This document shows, one piece after another, positions 53,686-63,090 of a stretch of DNA of 64,000 nucleotides. Below the pieces are notes generated by a model, which saw nothing but the letters and a program-made list of their open reading frames with translations, made no database searches and was not told the DNA's origin. The stretch's first letter is position 1. The number at the start of each line of letters is the position of its first letter. The stretch is from Epilithonimonas caeni DSM 17710 (GTDB lineage Bacteria; Bacteroidota; Bacteroidia; Flavobacteriales; Weeksellaceae). The DNA lies in contig NZ_KE384527.1 of the NCBI RefSeq assembly GCF_000426465.1, forward strand, positions 1-64,000, given 5' to 3'. Position numbers and translations under genes: made by a program.

Positions 53686-53894
53686 TAGTCGATTTTAATC
53701 TTTTCATTTGTCTAATGCAACACTAAAGTGTGTCATTAACCTGTTTCATTAATTCGGTGCAAAAATAGGGATAATGTTTTGAACGCAGAATTTTGAACGT
53801 AAAGTCTGCTAAGATTGATGAACTTATTGAAAGTGTTTTAAAATTAGCAAGGGTGTTTCCGCCATCAAAAAAACAAATTATTTATCCGGAAATA

Positions 53895-54917
53895 TTATTC
53901 GAAATTCAATTTAACAATTCTATCTTTTCCTGCTAGAACCAAAGTATTTTTATCAAGCCAGTCGCAGGCGTATAGATTTTTCTCGTCGGAGATTTTGGTC
54001 CAGGTTTTCCCATAATCTGAAGAAAAACTGATGTGTTGATCGCCAACCGCAACGATTTCCTTTCCTTTGGTTTCCGGACGAAATTTGACACAGGTCATAT
54101 AACCTGCATTTTGTCCGCTGGCTTGGACTTGCCAGGTTTGTCCGCCGTCAGTTGTGGTTGCGATATTATTGATATTATCGGATTGCTTGGTGTAATCTCC
54201 ACCAACAGCAACTCCAAAGTTTTCATCATAAAAATCTATGGAATAAATACCTTGTGATGAAGTTCCCTGGATGAATGGCGTTTCGAAAACATTCCAATTG
54301 GAATCCTTGTTTTTCATTCTGTATATCCTGGATCTTGAACCTCCGGTTGCAATCCAAATAAAATTTCCGGCACTTGCAATATTGGTATTACTTGCTGCAA
54401 AAGCAGCTTCACCTTTTTCCAGATAAGGAAAATCTTTACAATCATTACAGTGAATCCATTTTGAACCGCCATTTCGGGTTTGAGAGATATTCAATCTTTG
54501 ATTTGCTGACGGGTCACTAAAAGAAATTCCGAACGAATTGCTGGTAAATTTCAAGGCATCATAAAAAGCTGTAGCATCATTATCACAGAATACCACTTTA
54601 GATTTTAGGGTCTTTTTATTGATTCGAAAAAAATATGCCGGACTTTCTATATTGATCGCATAGAAATTCCTTTTATTCTGGGCCAATGTTCTGAATTGCA
54701 ATTTCTTATCCGAAAGCTTGATCTGCTTTTTATCTGACACGTTATTGATGTTGATGTAACCAAACTTAGAATCCGTTCCCGCATACCAGACTTTTCCGTC
54801 CCAAAGTTGGATGGCTCGGATGCTGATCTTGTCGGTTAACAAAGTATCAATCGTGAATTTCTGAGAGAATAGAAAAGTCGAAACTATTGTCAGTGAAAGT
54901 AGTATTAGTTTTTTCAT
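53895..54917 (-). CDS. Secreted BNR/Ycf48-like beta-propeller protein
   Basis: The 340-aa protein has a signal peptide (MKKLILLSLTIVSTFLFSQ). The body has several propeller blades with Asp-box-like repeats (SQTRNGGSKWIHC, TTDGGQTWQVQAS, SSDYGKTWTKIS) as in Ycf48-like and sialidase-fold proteins. No catalytic residues for sialidase were identified, so a binding role is likely. It stands alone; downstream is a 209-base spacer before the HAD gene without an obvious hairpin. Confidence 0.85.
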   Translation of the reverse strand: MKKLILLSLTIVSTFLFSQKFTIDTLLTDKISIRAIQLWDGKVWYAGTDSKFGYININNVSDKKQIKLSDKKLQFRTLAQNKRNFYAINIESPAYFFRINKKTLKSKVVFCDNDATAFYDALKFTSNSFGISFSDPSANQRLNISQTRNGGSKWIHCNDCKDFPYLEKGEAAFAASNTNIASAGNFIWIATGGSRSRIYRMKNKDSNWNVFETPFIQGTSSQGIYSIDFYDENFGVAVGGDYTKQSDNINNIATTTDGGQTWQVQASGQNAGYMTCVKFRPETKGKEIVAVGDQHISFSSDYGKTWTKISDEKNLYACDWLDKNTLVLAGKDRIVKLNFE

Positions 54918-54989
54918 TTTATAAAAATAATGAAAGTTTGGAATTGTTAATGATTGTTGACAAAATCTGATCTACAGACAAAACTTATA

Positions 54990-55072
54990 GCCCCGATAGT
55001 AGCGGCATCCTTTTTCTTTTTTGGCAAAAAAGAAAAAGATATAGCGGATAGCGGGAATTGCTCCAAAAAAAA
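54990..55072. repeat. Intergenic repeat with large palindrome
   Basis: A segment starts AGCCCCGATAGTAGCGGCATCC. The palindrome CTTTTTCTTTTTTGGC and its complement (55010-55038) forms its centre and ATAGCGGATAGCGGG closes it. I recall similar units at many sites in Chryseobacterium genomes, placed after genes. It may also serve as terminator for the permease. Confidence 0.6.
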
Positions 55073-55099
55073 TTCCGCAAATAGATGCGGAATTTATAT

Positions 55100-56641
55100 T
55101 TAATGTTTGTTGTCGATATCGATATCAACATCCTCCAAAGGTTCTTGTTCTGCTTTGAACGTTTCTCCGAATCCCCCGTTCTGAAGTTTTGAATTCCTTT
55201 TACTATACAAGAAATAGATAAAGAAACCAATAACCAGCCAGCCCAAAGAATACATTTGCGCTTCTTTGCTCAGGTTGATGATCAGATAAATGTTGATCAC
55301 AATCCCTAAAACAGCAATTACCGGTAATGCAGGAACTTTGAAGTTTCTCTGGAGATCCGGTTCTTTAACCCTCAAAACCCAAACGGCCACACAAACCATT
55401 GTGAATGCGAACAAGGTTCCGAAACTTGTCATATGTGCCAAATCATTGATTGGTGTAAATGAAGCAATGACCGAAATCACAGCACCTAAAATCACAAGGT
55501 TTTTGGAAGGTACACCTGTAACCGGGTTAACTTTCGCAAAAGTTTTTGGGATCAAACCATCTTTTGACATTCCCAAGAATATCCTGGATTGTCCCATGAT
55601 CATTACCATCAGTACGGAAATCAAACCAACTGTTGCTGCAATCGTAATGATATAACCAGCCCAAGCTTGGCCGGCAATATCAAATGCATAAGCCACCGGT
55701 GCCTTAATTGCATCTGGATATTTACCCAATGGATTGAAGTCGGTATAATGCATCATCCCGGTTAAAACCAATGATACCAAAATGTATAATAATGTACAGA
55801 TGACCAGAGATGCAATGATTGCAAATGGCACGTCTTTTTTAGGGTCGATAGCTTCTCCAGCTTGTGTAGAAACCGCATCAAATCCTACATAAGCAAAGAA
55901 AATAGCTGAAGCTCCCGCAACAACACCTGCATAACCATAAGCGGAATGCGAGACTCCGTTTTCTGTAATTGTAGTTGCAGCAGGAATAAATGGATGCCAA
56001 TTCTCTGGGTTGATAAAAAATACACCCACAATAATTACGAAGATAATTGCAGAAACCTTTAACATTACGATAAAGTTATTTGCTTTTGCAGCGCCTTTAG
56101 TACCTCTCAAAAGAATCCCTATCACTACCCATACAATTAAAAATGCAGGTAGGTTCATAGAAAATCCAGAATTACCTGCAGCAAGATATGTTTGTGGGTC
56201 TGTTGTTAGCCAAGCGGGCATATGCAGTCCAAACATCTTCAGTAATTTCCCAAAATATCCGGACCAGGAAACGGCAACCGTCATAGAGCCCATTGCATAT
56301 TCCAGAATTAGCCCCCAACCGATGATCCAGGCGAAGATCTCTCCAACTGTCCCATAAGCATAAGCATAAGCCGAACCTTCTACAGGAAGTATGGATGCAA
56401 ATTCTGCATAACACAATGCTGCAAAAACACAGGCAATCCCAGCGATGACAAAGGAAAGTGCCAGAGCAGGACCAGCGTTATAATAAGCACCTGTACCTGT
56501 TAAAACAAAAATACCACCTCCAATGATGGCACCGATCCCGATAGCTGTTAAACTCCATTTTCCCAATACACGCTTCAGCTGACTCTTTTTGATGTCCGCT
56601 TCATACGCTTCCATTGGCTTCTTAATCCAAATGTTTGCCAT
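55100..56641 (-). CDS. APC-family amino-acid permease (cationic amino-acid type)
   Basis: The 513-aa inner-membrane protein has 12-14 transmembrane segments. The N-terminal GAIIGGGIFVLTGTGAYYNAGPA motif (APC unwound helix 1), YAEFASILPVEGSAYAYAY (helix 3 region) and FFAYVGFDAVSTQAGEAIDPKKDVP (helix 6 region) belong to the CAT-like cationic amino acid transporter group. It imports amino acids by proton or exchange. The C-terminus is acidic (EPLEDVDIDIDNKH). No neighbouring metabolic gene indicates the substrate. Confidence 0.93.
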   Translation of the reverse strand: MANIWIKKPMEAYEADIKKSQLKRVLGKWSLTAIGIGAIIGGGIFVLTGTGAYYNAGPALALSFVIAGIACVFAALCYAEFASILPVEGSAYAYAYGTVGEIFAWIIGWGLILEYAMGSMTVAVSWSGYFGKLLKMFGLHMPAWLTTDPQTYLAAGNSGFSMNLPAFLIVWVVIGILLRGTKGAAKANNFIVMLKVSAIIFVIIVGVFFINPENWHPFIPAATTITENGVSHSAYGYAGVVAGASAIFFAYVGFDAVSTQAGEAIDPKKDVPFAIIASLVICTLLYILVSLVLTGMMHYTDFNPLGKYPDAIKAPVAYAFDIAGQAWAGYIITIAATVGLISVLMVMIMGQSRIFLGMSKDGLIPKTFAKVNPVTGVPSKNLVILGAVISVIASFTPINDLAHMTSFGTLFAFTMVCVAVWVLRVKEPDLQRNFKVPALPVIAVLGIVINIYLIINLSKEAQMYSLGWLVIGFFIYFLYSKRNSKLQNGGFGETFKAEQEPLEDVDIDIDNKH

Positions 56642-56824
56642 AATTTAAAATTTTTTTTATCCCCAAAAATTTAAAGGGGGCTTTTCTTCTATATTTATTT
56701 TTGAATTACGAAAATATTAAAAAAATATCAAGCTTAACATTTTTTAACTAATTTATTTTACCTATCTGTATTAATTATTAATAAGCAACTCAGTTTTTGA
56801 ACATTAATAATTATCTTTGGTGAT

Positions 56825-57487
56825 ATGAATTTTCTTGAAACCCTTACTGCCCAATACAGTTCTTACGCAACATATCTTATTATTTTTGAGGTCATTGCAG
56901 TCATATTTGGTCTATTGAGCGTTTACTTTTCCATTAAAAAAAATATTTGGGTTTATCCCACGGGAATTATCTCCACAGTACTTTTCATATACATCATGTT
57001 TGTTTTTGGACTTTTAGGTGATATGCTGATCAATGTATATTATACCGCAATGAGTATCTATGGCTGGATACTCTGGGCAAAACACTCCGAAGACCATATC
57101 CATGTAGAAGTTAAAACAGCAAACAAAGATGATTGGAAAGTCGGTAGTATCCTTTTCTTAGGAAGTTTAATTTTTGTTGGATTGATATATTATTTCAAAC
57201 CATTTATTGATAATCAGTTTTCCATGGATGGTGTAAAACTGGGACTTTATCATCTGGATTGGGCAAATTACACAGACATTGTCACGACTTCTTTATTTCT
57301 TGTCGGGATGTATTTTATGGCGAAACGAAATCTGGAAAACTGGATTTTTTGGATTGTAGCAGACATCATCTGTGTTCCGATGATGTTCTATAAAGGGCTT
57401 GCATTGACAGGATTACAATATTTCGTATTCACTGCAATGGCAATCATCGGTTATATGGAATGGAAGAAGAACCTGATAAAGGATTAA
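56825..57487 (+). CDS. pnuC: PnuC, nicotinamide riboside transporter
   Basis: The 220-aa protein has seven membrane segments. PnuC motifs are NIWVYPTGIISTVLFIYIMF, NVYYTAMSIYGWILW and a C-terminal NWIFWIVADIICVPMMFYKGLALTGLQY with YMEWKK. PnuC lets nicotinamide riboside diffuse in before phosphorylation. In Bacteroidota related genes may import thiamine (PnuT) if a TPP riboswitch lies upstream. Here the ATG is only 5 bases after a TATCTTTG box, so there is no space for a riboswitch and nicotinamide riboside is preferred. Confidence 0.92.
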   Translation: MNFLETLTAQYSSYATYLIIFEVIAVIFGLLSVYFSIKKNIWVYPTGIISTVLFIYIMFVFGLLGDMLINVYYTAMSIYGWILWAKHSEDHIHVEVKTANKDDWKVGSILFLGSLIFVGLIYYFKPFIDNQFSMDGVKLGLYHLDWANYTDIVTTSLFLVGMYFMAKRNLENWIFWIVADIICVPMMFYKGLALTGLQYFVFTAMAIIGYMEWKKNLIKD

Positions 57488-57515
57488 AATTGCTCCCTCT
57501 AGGGTTGGGTAAAAA

Positions 57516-57752
57516 TTAATTAAGTCCTGATAATTTCTCCGCATATTCTTTAGCAAAGAGTTCTTTATCTTCATGCAGCTTTTCTACAGATTTCGGAAGA
57601 ATGTAATGGAATATATATTCTTTATCATCATTCAGGAAAACGATCTCCTTTTCCTCACCATCAATCATTTGTGCAAATATATCCCACATCGATTGGTCTT
57701 TCAATTTTAATAATTCAAAAAAATCATTGGCCTTTATTGTAATATTTTTCAT
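57516..57752 (-). CDS. Small hypothetical protein
   Basis: The 78-aa product is acidic and helical (IKANDFFELLKLKDQSMWDIFAQMID, then EIVFLNDDKEYIFHYIL). No signal peptide and no family recognised. It is on the minus strand, 28 bases from the convergent pnuC stop and 79 bases after the DUF4268 gene, so it may be co-transcribed with that gene. The coding assignment rests on composition and a good ATG start. Confidence 0.6.
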   Translation of the reverse strand: MKNITIKANDFFELLKLKDQSMWDIFAQMIDGEEKEIVFLNDDKEYIFHYILPKSVEKLHEDKELFAKEYAEKLSGLN

Positions 57753-57831
57753 TGTAAGTTTAAAATTTTATTATCCTGAGCTTTGTGAACTTAAAGTGGA
57801 CTATAGCACTTTGTGTTCAAAACTATAATAG

Positions 57832-58260
57832 TTAAACATCCTTTATAAAATCTTCATACTCATAGAAGAATCTCTCGAAACCATCCATTTTCTCCACAAA
57901 AAACTCGAAGATATCCGGCCAGGTTTGCTTGTTGAAAATACTAACTCCCGATTTTTCAACCCAAATTCTGCTGATGACTTTTCCATTTTCCAAAACATAA
58001 AATTCATCCTTCGTAAATTCTCCGATCTCGTCCTCTAAAATTGATTCCAAAGACCAGATCTTCTCGTAATAGGCATTGCGGAACAGTTCATCTTTCATCT
58101 CGATATCCAAAGAAACTTCAGCTTTTTTGTTATCTGCATAGAACTTGAAAGAAAAATCCTTGATTTTGGTATCATACAGCAGCCATTTTCTCGGAAAAGC
58201 CCTTCCGAAAGCGGTCCAGAATTCTTTTTTTAATATTTGAGCTTCTTGTTTTGAGAACAC
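57832..58260 (-). CDS. DUF4268 protein
   Basis: The 142-aa protein starts at a GTG at 58260; an in-frame TAA directly precedes it, so no longer start exists. DUF4268 pattern: KKEFWTAFGRAFPRKWLLYDTKIKDF, KAEVSLDIEMKDELFRNAYYEKIWSLESIL and VISRIWVEKSGVSIFNKQTWPDIFEF. DUF4268 is found both alone in Bacteroidota and at the C-terminus of some restriction-related proteins. Function unknown. Its length is typical of the stand-alone flavobacterial version. Confidence 0.82.
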   Translation of the reverse strand: MFSKQEAQILKKEFWTAFGRAFPRKWLLYDTKIKDFSFKFYADNKKAEVSLDIEMKDELFRNAYYEKIWSLESILEDEIGEFTKDEFYVLENGKVISRIWVEKSGVSIFNKQTWPDIFEFFVEKMDGFERFFYEYEDFIKDV

Positions 58261-58371
58261 TTATTTTAGTTATGAGTTATGAATGATCAATTATGAGTTG
58301 GCTCAATTTGTGGTTATCCGTTGTTAGGCTGAGACTCTCGAAGCCCTTTAATACTGGTTTCCTTTACTTTT

Positions 58372-59307
58372 TTACAAAGACAAATCTACTTTTGCCTCGT
58401 TGAATTCTTTAATCAAGTTTTCAAACACTTTTTCGACTGGAAGAATCTCATCAATTAGAGCAGAAACCTGTCCGATTTCCAGCTCGCCTTCAACCAGATC
58501 ACCTTCAAACATTCCGCGTTTTGCACGGGCTCTTCCAAGAGTTTCCTTCAAAGCTTCTACATTCCTGCCTGTTTCATATAAACCTTCCAAATCGTGGAAA
58601 AATTTGTTCTTAACCAATCGGACCGGCGCTAATTCTTTTAAAGTTAATTGTGTATCACCTTCTTTCAGTTCAACAATTTTATTTTTGAAATTATCATGGG
58701 AACTAGCTTCAATTGTCGCCGCAAAACGGGAACCGATCTGAACGCCGTCCGCACCCAAAGTCATTGCAGCTCTCATCTGGCTTCCCAGCGCAATTCCTCC
58801 CGCTGCAATCAATGGAACACCGATATGTTTCTTTACATTCGGGATGAGACAAAGTGTTGTCGTCTCATCTCTTCCATTATGCCCACCCGCCTCAAAACCT
58901 TCCGCAACAACCGCATCAACGCCAGCTTCCTGGCACTTTACCGCAAACTTCGCGCTCGACACAACGTGGGCCACTTTAATGCCTTCTTTTTTCAAAGTCT
59001 CTGTATAAGTCTTTGGATTTCCCGCAGATGTAAAAACGATTTTCACATCTTCTTCCAGAATGATATTGATGATCTCTTCGAGATTTGGGTATAGCAATGC
59101 CACATTGACCCCGAAAGGTTTATCCGTAGCTTCTTTACATTTTCTGATATTTTCCCTCAAGATATCAGGATACATACTTGCAGAACCTATAAGCCCCAAT
59201 CCTCCATTGTTGGAAACAGCAGAAGCCAATCGCCACCCGGAGTGCCAGATCATACCACCTTGAACGATTGGATATTTGATACCGAAAAGCTGTGTGATCC
59301 TATTCAT
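58372..59307 (-). CDS. Nitronate monooxygenase (2-nitropropane dioxygenase family)
   Basis: I prefer the ATG at 59307 (MNRITQLFGIKYPIVQGGM, 311 aa), where family members usually start; the ATG at 59355 is a possible alternative adding 16 residues. The FMN-binding TIM barrel has PIVQGGMIWHSG, GVNVALLYPN, FTSAGNPKTY, AEGFEAGGHNGRDETT (catalytic histidine), LIAAGGIALGSQMRAAMTLGADGVQIGSRF. It oxidises alkyl nitronates such as propionate-3-nitronate with oxygen. A single gene on the minus strand. Upstream is a decayed gene. Confidence 0.9.
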   Translation of the reverse strand: MNRITQLFGIKYPIVQGGMIWHSGWRLASAVSNNGGLGLIGSASMYPDILRENIRKCKEATDKPFGVNVALLYPNLEEIINIILEEDVKIVFTSAGNPKTYTETLKKEGIKVAHVVSSAKFAVKCQEAGVDAVVAEGFEAGGHNGRDETTTLCLIPNVKKHIGVPLIAAGGIALGSQMRAAMTLGADGVQIGSRFAATIEASSHDNFKNKIVELKEGDTQLTLKELAPVRLVKNKFFHDLEGLYETGRNVEALKETLGRARAKRGMFEGDLVEGELEIGQVSALIDEILPVEKVFENLIKEFNEAKVDLSL

Positions 59308-59393
59308 CCTGTTGTATTGTTTTTGGGCAATTCCAAAATCTATGAAACCTGACATTTTTTATTTTTTTCAAAAATAACAATTCATTTCTTAAA

Positions 59394-59422
59394 AATAAAA
59401 AAACCTGCAAAATAGCAGGTTT
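59394..59422 (-). terminator. Intrinsic terminator of a decayed gene
   Basis: On the minus strand AAACCTGC, a six-base loop and GCAGGTTT (59422-59401) is followed by a T-rich tract to 59394. It lies 17 bases after a stop codon at 59439 and ends no intact gene. Confidence 0.85.
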
Positions 59423-59438
59423 ACTTTGAATAAAAAGG

Positions 59439-59810
59439 TCACCGATCTTTAATAAATTTAATCGTTTGCGTTCCTTTACCGGTAAAACATTGTAAAGTAA
59501 CTGAAACAAACAATGTAACATCCGAGTTCCTTGGATATTCTTTTCCAGCAATTTTTTCTCCTATTTTTCTTTATCAAAGTTATATTGAATTGCCAACTCA
59601 CTCACTTTTAGACTCCTTTGTTCATCCATTGAATCTTTGATAAAAATCCGAAGCAATTTTATAGTAGTGCAGAGCCGAATCGGGCTTGTTCAGCTTTTCC
59701 ATGATCTCACTTTTTTGCAGAAAAACATCGCCTTTGTAATTCAGAACATTCGATCTGGAAGAATTGGCAATGGCAGAACCACTGTTTCCTGTTCTGTAAT
59801 TCATAAACAA
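59439..59810 (-). pseudogene. Decayed TPR-type gene
   Basis: Three overlapping fragments in different frames read like protein. First, 59810-59622 has YKGDVFLQKSEIMEKLNKPD and SALHYYKIASDFYQRF, a TPR-type helix pair. Next, a fragment from 59629 to 59561 reads DEQRSLKVSELAIQYNFDKEK, the linker typical after TPRs in Bacteroidota TPR/membrane regulators. Last, 59561-59439 reads EKIAGKEYPRNSD and KGTQTIKFIKDR, ending at TGA 17 bases before a terminator. The order and frame changes indicate a gene with frameshifts and an internal deletion. An in-frame start of good quality is lacking. Confidence 0.55.
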
Positions 59811-59860
59811 AACAATTATTAAAAATCTATATAAATACCTATTTTTACAAAAAATTACAA

Positions 59861-60649
59861 TTGGACCTATCTCTAAGAACAGTCACAGTCACACGGTACA
59901 TACTTCCCCTGCGGGAAGGTGGATCTTTACCAGCTTTGGCGGAAGCGGATGACGACTTCAAATATGTACTGAAATTCCGTGGTGCAGGACATGGTGTGAA
60001 AGCTTTGATCTCTGAATTGATCGGTGGAAAGATATCTCAGGTTTTGGGATTCCGTATTCCGGAATTGGTATTTGCCAATCTTTCCGTAGATTTTGGTAGA
60101 ACTGAAGCGGATGAAGAAATACAGGACCTATTAAAGAACAGCTGCGGGCTAAACCTAGCTTTGCATTATCTTTCCGGAGCAATCACCTATGATCCGGGAG
60201 CGGTTAAGACCGATGCGAAAACCGCATCAGAAATAGTATGGCTGGATGCCTTCCTTACCAATATCGATAGAACTTTTCGTAACACCAACATGCTGATATG
60301 GCATAAAGAATTGTGGCTGATCGACAATGGTGCCTCTCTTTACTTTCATCATTCCTGGGACAATTGGGAGAAGAATGCCGTAAGCCCATTTGCAATGATA
60401 AAAGATCACGTTCTGCTACCCCAAGCTTCCGAACTGGATATTGCGAATGAAAGATTCAAAGCTATTTTGACAGATGAAATCCTAAGAGAAATCGTAGAAC
60501 TGATCCCGACCGATTGGCTACTATGGAACGATACAGAACTTTCTCCCGAAGAGATCAAAGAAGTCTATTTCCAGTTTCTTACCAGACGATTAGCCAATTC
60601 CGATAACTTTTTAAACGAAGCCAAAAATGCAAGAGCAAAAGTTATATGA
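59861..60649 (+). CDS. HipA-like kinase (HipA_2 family)
   Basis: The 262-aa protein starts with TTG at 59861; there is no in-frame ATG until far downstream. It is a stand-alone kinase of the HipA_2 type, with FKYVLKFRGAGHG (ATP lysine 38), then NIDRTFRNTNMLIW (catalytic Asp136) and LWLIDNGASLYFHHS (metal Asp155). HipA kinases phosphorylate proteins such as tRNA synthetases, but this class pairs with DUF3037 instead of a HipB repressor and its target is unknown. It overlaps the DUF3037 gene by 23 bases. It is short for HipA (about 440 residues). Confidence 0.85.
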   Translation: MDLSLRTVTVTRYILPLREGGSLPALAEADDDFKYVLKFRGAGHGVKALISELIGGKISQVLGFRIPELVFANLSVDFGRTEADEEIQDLLKNSCGLNLALHYLSGAITYDPGAVKTDAKTASEIVWLDAFLTNIDRTFRNTNMLIWHKELWLIDNGASLYFHHSWDNWEKNAVSPFAMIKDHVLLPQASELDIANERFKAILTDEILREIVELIPTDWLLWNDTELSPEEIKEVYFQFLTRRLANSDNFLNEAKNARAKVI

Positions 60650-61010
60650 GTATGCAGTGATCCGTTTGGTTCCAAGACCCGAGCGTGAAGAATTTTTCAA
60701 TGTTGGGCTGATCATGTTCTCAAAGAAAGAGAAATTTATCAAAGTCAGGATCCATCTCTGTGAAGACAAATTCAGGCTGATGCATTCTAAAACGGAATAT
60801 GAAGAAGTCCAGAAACACCTGGAATCATTTGAGAAGATCGCAAAAGGGGAGCGATCTGCGGGTTCTATTGCTCAACTGGAGATCCCGGAACGTTTCCGTT
60901 GGCTAACGGCTGTTAAGAGCAGCATCATACAGACCTCGCGCCCGCATCCCGGATCCAGCCAAGATCTGGAGAAGACTTTTGAGAGATTGTTTGAGGAATT
61001 GGTATTATAA
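60627..61010 (+). CDS. DUF3037 protein, partner of the HipA-like kinase
   Basis: The 127-aa protein opens YEYAVIRLVPRPEREEFFNVGLIMFSKKEKF, the DUF3037 signature, and continues with RWLTAVKSSIIQTSRPHPGSS. This family is nearly always found next to a HipA_2 kinase. It starts inside the kinase gene with a 23-base overlap, giving coupled synthesis. Its role, for example as regulator or substrate of the kinase, has not been established to my knowledge. It is convergent with the TPR-AraC gene, with only a 3-base gap. Confidence 0.9.
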   Translation: MQEQKLYEYAVIRLVPRPEREEFFNVGLIMFSKKEKFIKVRIHLCEDKFRLMHSKTEYEEVQKHLESFEKIAKGERSAGSIAQLEIPERFRWLTAVKSSIIQTSRPHPGSSQDLEKTFERLFEELVL

Positions 61011-61013
61011 CAA

Positions 61014-62645
61014 TCATATCTGATCTTTTTTAAGATTCTGAATAAAATAGAAAGGTGTCACATCATAGACCTTCTTGAAGGCCATAATGAATACCTGAGG
61101 CGAGGCAAATCCACTTTCTTCTGCCAGATAACTGATCTTATACTCTCTGTATTTAGGTTCATTATACAATTTGTGTACTATATAGTCAATCCGTAAGCTA
61201 TTGATATAGTTGCTGAATTTTTGGGACCTATTCTTATTAATGACCTCTGACAGATATTTCGTATTGGTACCGAACTGATTGGCAAGAAAACCAAGTGTAA
61301 CATCTTTTTCAAGAAATTTGCCCGAAGCCTCAAATTCTTCAAGCTTCGATAGTATCTTTCTTTCCGTGTCACTAGAAATGTTATTTTGGACAGAGGAAGG
61401 AACCTGTCTTATATTCTGTATTGTACCTTTTTTTAGTTGTTCAATAATCTGTTCATATTTTTTGTGGACTATCATATTACTTCTTTTTCGATAAAATAGC
61501 ATTCCAATAATAATGACAATAAAGAACATAAGAATTCCGGAGGAAATAGAAATGATGTTTTTAATTCTTTTTTCACCATCTGTCTTGTTTTCGGAGATTA
61601 TTTTTTTCACAGGCGCTTCAACGGCTTCTTTTTCTATTGTTAGGATACTGTCATTCAATTTTGTGAAAAGGTCAAGATATTTTTTTGAGGTCCTGCTGTC
61701 ACCAATGCCCAAATAAGATTTTGCCAAAACCATATATGCCACCCTTCTGTTATAGGGCATACTATTGGACCTTTCCATTACAAGCATATCCTCCCCATAC
61801 CCTATCGCTTTTTTATAATCTTTTTTTTCTTGATAAAATTCTTGAAGGGCTTGGTACAAGTCTATTTTTGTATCAGGGTTTATTTCACCTTTAGAATTGC
61901 CAAGTTGTCTTAATGCCTCCATGAAATAAAACTCGGATAATTTTATATCTTTATTCTTATTTTTTGAATCCCTGTAGTATATGCCCAGATTCATATTTAC
62001 AGAGATCAGCATATCTAGTTTTTTATTTAAGGAGACTTCTTCATTATTGTCGCTGACCTTCTGAACCTCCTCCTTACTTTTTTCTAAATAGTATAAAACT
62101 TTACCATTATCCCGGCCCTGATAAAACGGGGTCAAATTATAATATATCAAAGAAACCTCATAATACCTTGTATCGGCGTTAGGAATAAGCATTGCATATT
62201 TTAAAGCCTTTTCATACTCCTTCAAACTTTCTTCATTTAGCCCAAGGTTTTCATATAAAGTGGCTCTGGTTCCATATAAAGTAGATAATATCTTATAATT
62301 CTTCTGGTTGAGAGCCAAATCTCTAACCCTATCAGAAATTTCCAAAGCTTTTTTATAATCATATGTTTGAGAAAATACAAGCATCATATTCTTGGTGGCT
62401 ACTAATTCGCCTTTCTCACAGCCTATCGATCTTGAAAGGTTAACAATCTTTTGAAGCACGTCAATCGCCTCTTTGCTTTTCCCATCACTATTAAGAGAAA
62501 TAGCCTTATCCATCATTTTTGTGACCTTCTCATTCCCTGGACATAAAATGTTATTTGCGTTTATCATTATTGATAAAAAGAAAAACAGTAAAAATATACA
62601 TATATAAGATAATCGTTGAAAGCTTGTACTACTGATTTTTCCCAT
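61014..62645 (-). CDS. TPR membrane protein with AraC-type DNA-binding domain
   Basis: I start at the ATG at 62645 (MGKISSTSFQRL), 543 aa. Residues 10-35 are a signal peptide or anchor. Residues 40-360 hold about seven TPR-like repeats (EAIDVLQKIVNLSRSIGC, ATLYENLGLNEESLKEYEKALKYA), a transmembrane helix follows near residues 380-402 (SGILMFFIVIIIGMLFY), and the C-terminus is an AraC/XylS helix-turn-helix (LGFLANQFGTNTKYLSEVINK, ISYLAEESGFASPQVFIMAFKKVYDVTP). Such membrane-bound regulators are common in Chryseobacterium. A signal in the periplasm would control DNA binding in the cytoplasm. It is divergent from the surface-protein genes on its right. Confidence 0.9.
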   Translation of the reverse strand: MGKISSTSFQRLSYICIFLLFFFLSIMINANNILCPGNEKVTKMMDKAISLNSDGKSKEAIDVLQKIVNLSRSIGCEKGELVATKNMMLVFSQTYDYKKALEISDRVRDLALNQKNYKILSTLYGTRATLYENLGLNEESLKEYEKALKYAMLIPNADTRYYEVSLIYYNLTPFYQGRDNGKVLYYLEKSKEEVQKVSDNNEEVSLNKKLDMLISVNMNLGIYYRDSKNKNKDIKLSEFYFMEALRQLGNSKGEINPDTKIDLYQALQEFYQEKKDYKKAIGYGEDMLVMERSNSMPYNRRVAYMVLAKSYLGIGDSRTSKKYLDLFTKLNDSILTIEKEAVEAPVKKIISENKTDGEKRIKNIISISSGILMFFIVIIIGMLFYRKRSNMIVHKKYEQIIEQLKKGTIQNIRQVPSSVQNNISSDTERKILSKLEEFEASGKFLEKDVTLGFLANQFGTNTKYLSEVINKNRSQKFSNYINSLRIDYIVHKLYNEPKYREYKISYLAEESGFASPQVFIMAFKKVYDVTPFYFIQNLKKDQI

Positions 62646-63090
62646 TTTTGAATGAAACTTTGGAAAGGATAATTTTAGAATCATAGATAATTATTAACAA
62701 TTAATTTAAAATGATAAGAGATATTTTTATTTTAAATTACAAACACCAGCGTTGATATAAAGAACTTATTAAAGCGCCTTAAAAGTACAATATTCGGAAA
62801 TATTAAAAACAAAAAAAGAGATAGAATAATTTCCGCATTTTACACACTCGAAAATACGCACAGAAATAAAAAAAACACTGATTATCAATATTACTAAATT
62901 GTAAAATACACATTTAAGTAAATATAAGAAGATTGACTTACATTAATAATTTCACAAATTATGAATGGTGTGTTTTGCTTCGACCTACGAACCTTCTCTA
63001 TTATTGCACTCGATTCATAAACTTGATATCCATGAAAAAGCTCCGATATCAATTCTCTTATTATTAAAAACAAATAATATAAAAACACAA
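62646..63090. other. Long AT-rich divergent intergenic region
   Basis: About 445 bases between the TPR-AraC regulator and the small envelope-protein gene. No convincing gene is seen; short frames at 62894-63088 have no coding character. It is a likely place for operators of the AraC-type regulator, but I recognise no clear consensus promoter. Confidence 0.55.

Noticed and set aside
56642-56824. TPP or other riboswitch before pnuC
   Set aside because: The probable -7 box TATCTTTG lies only 5 bases before the ATG, leaving no leader for a riboswitch, and no TPP core motif was seen.
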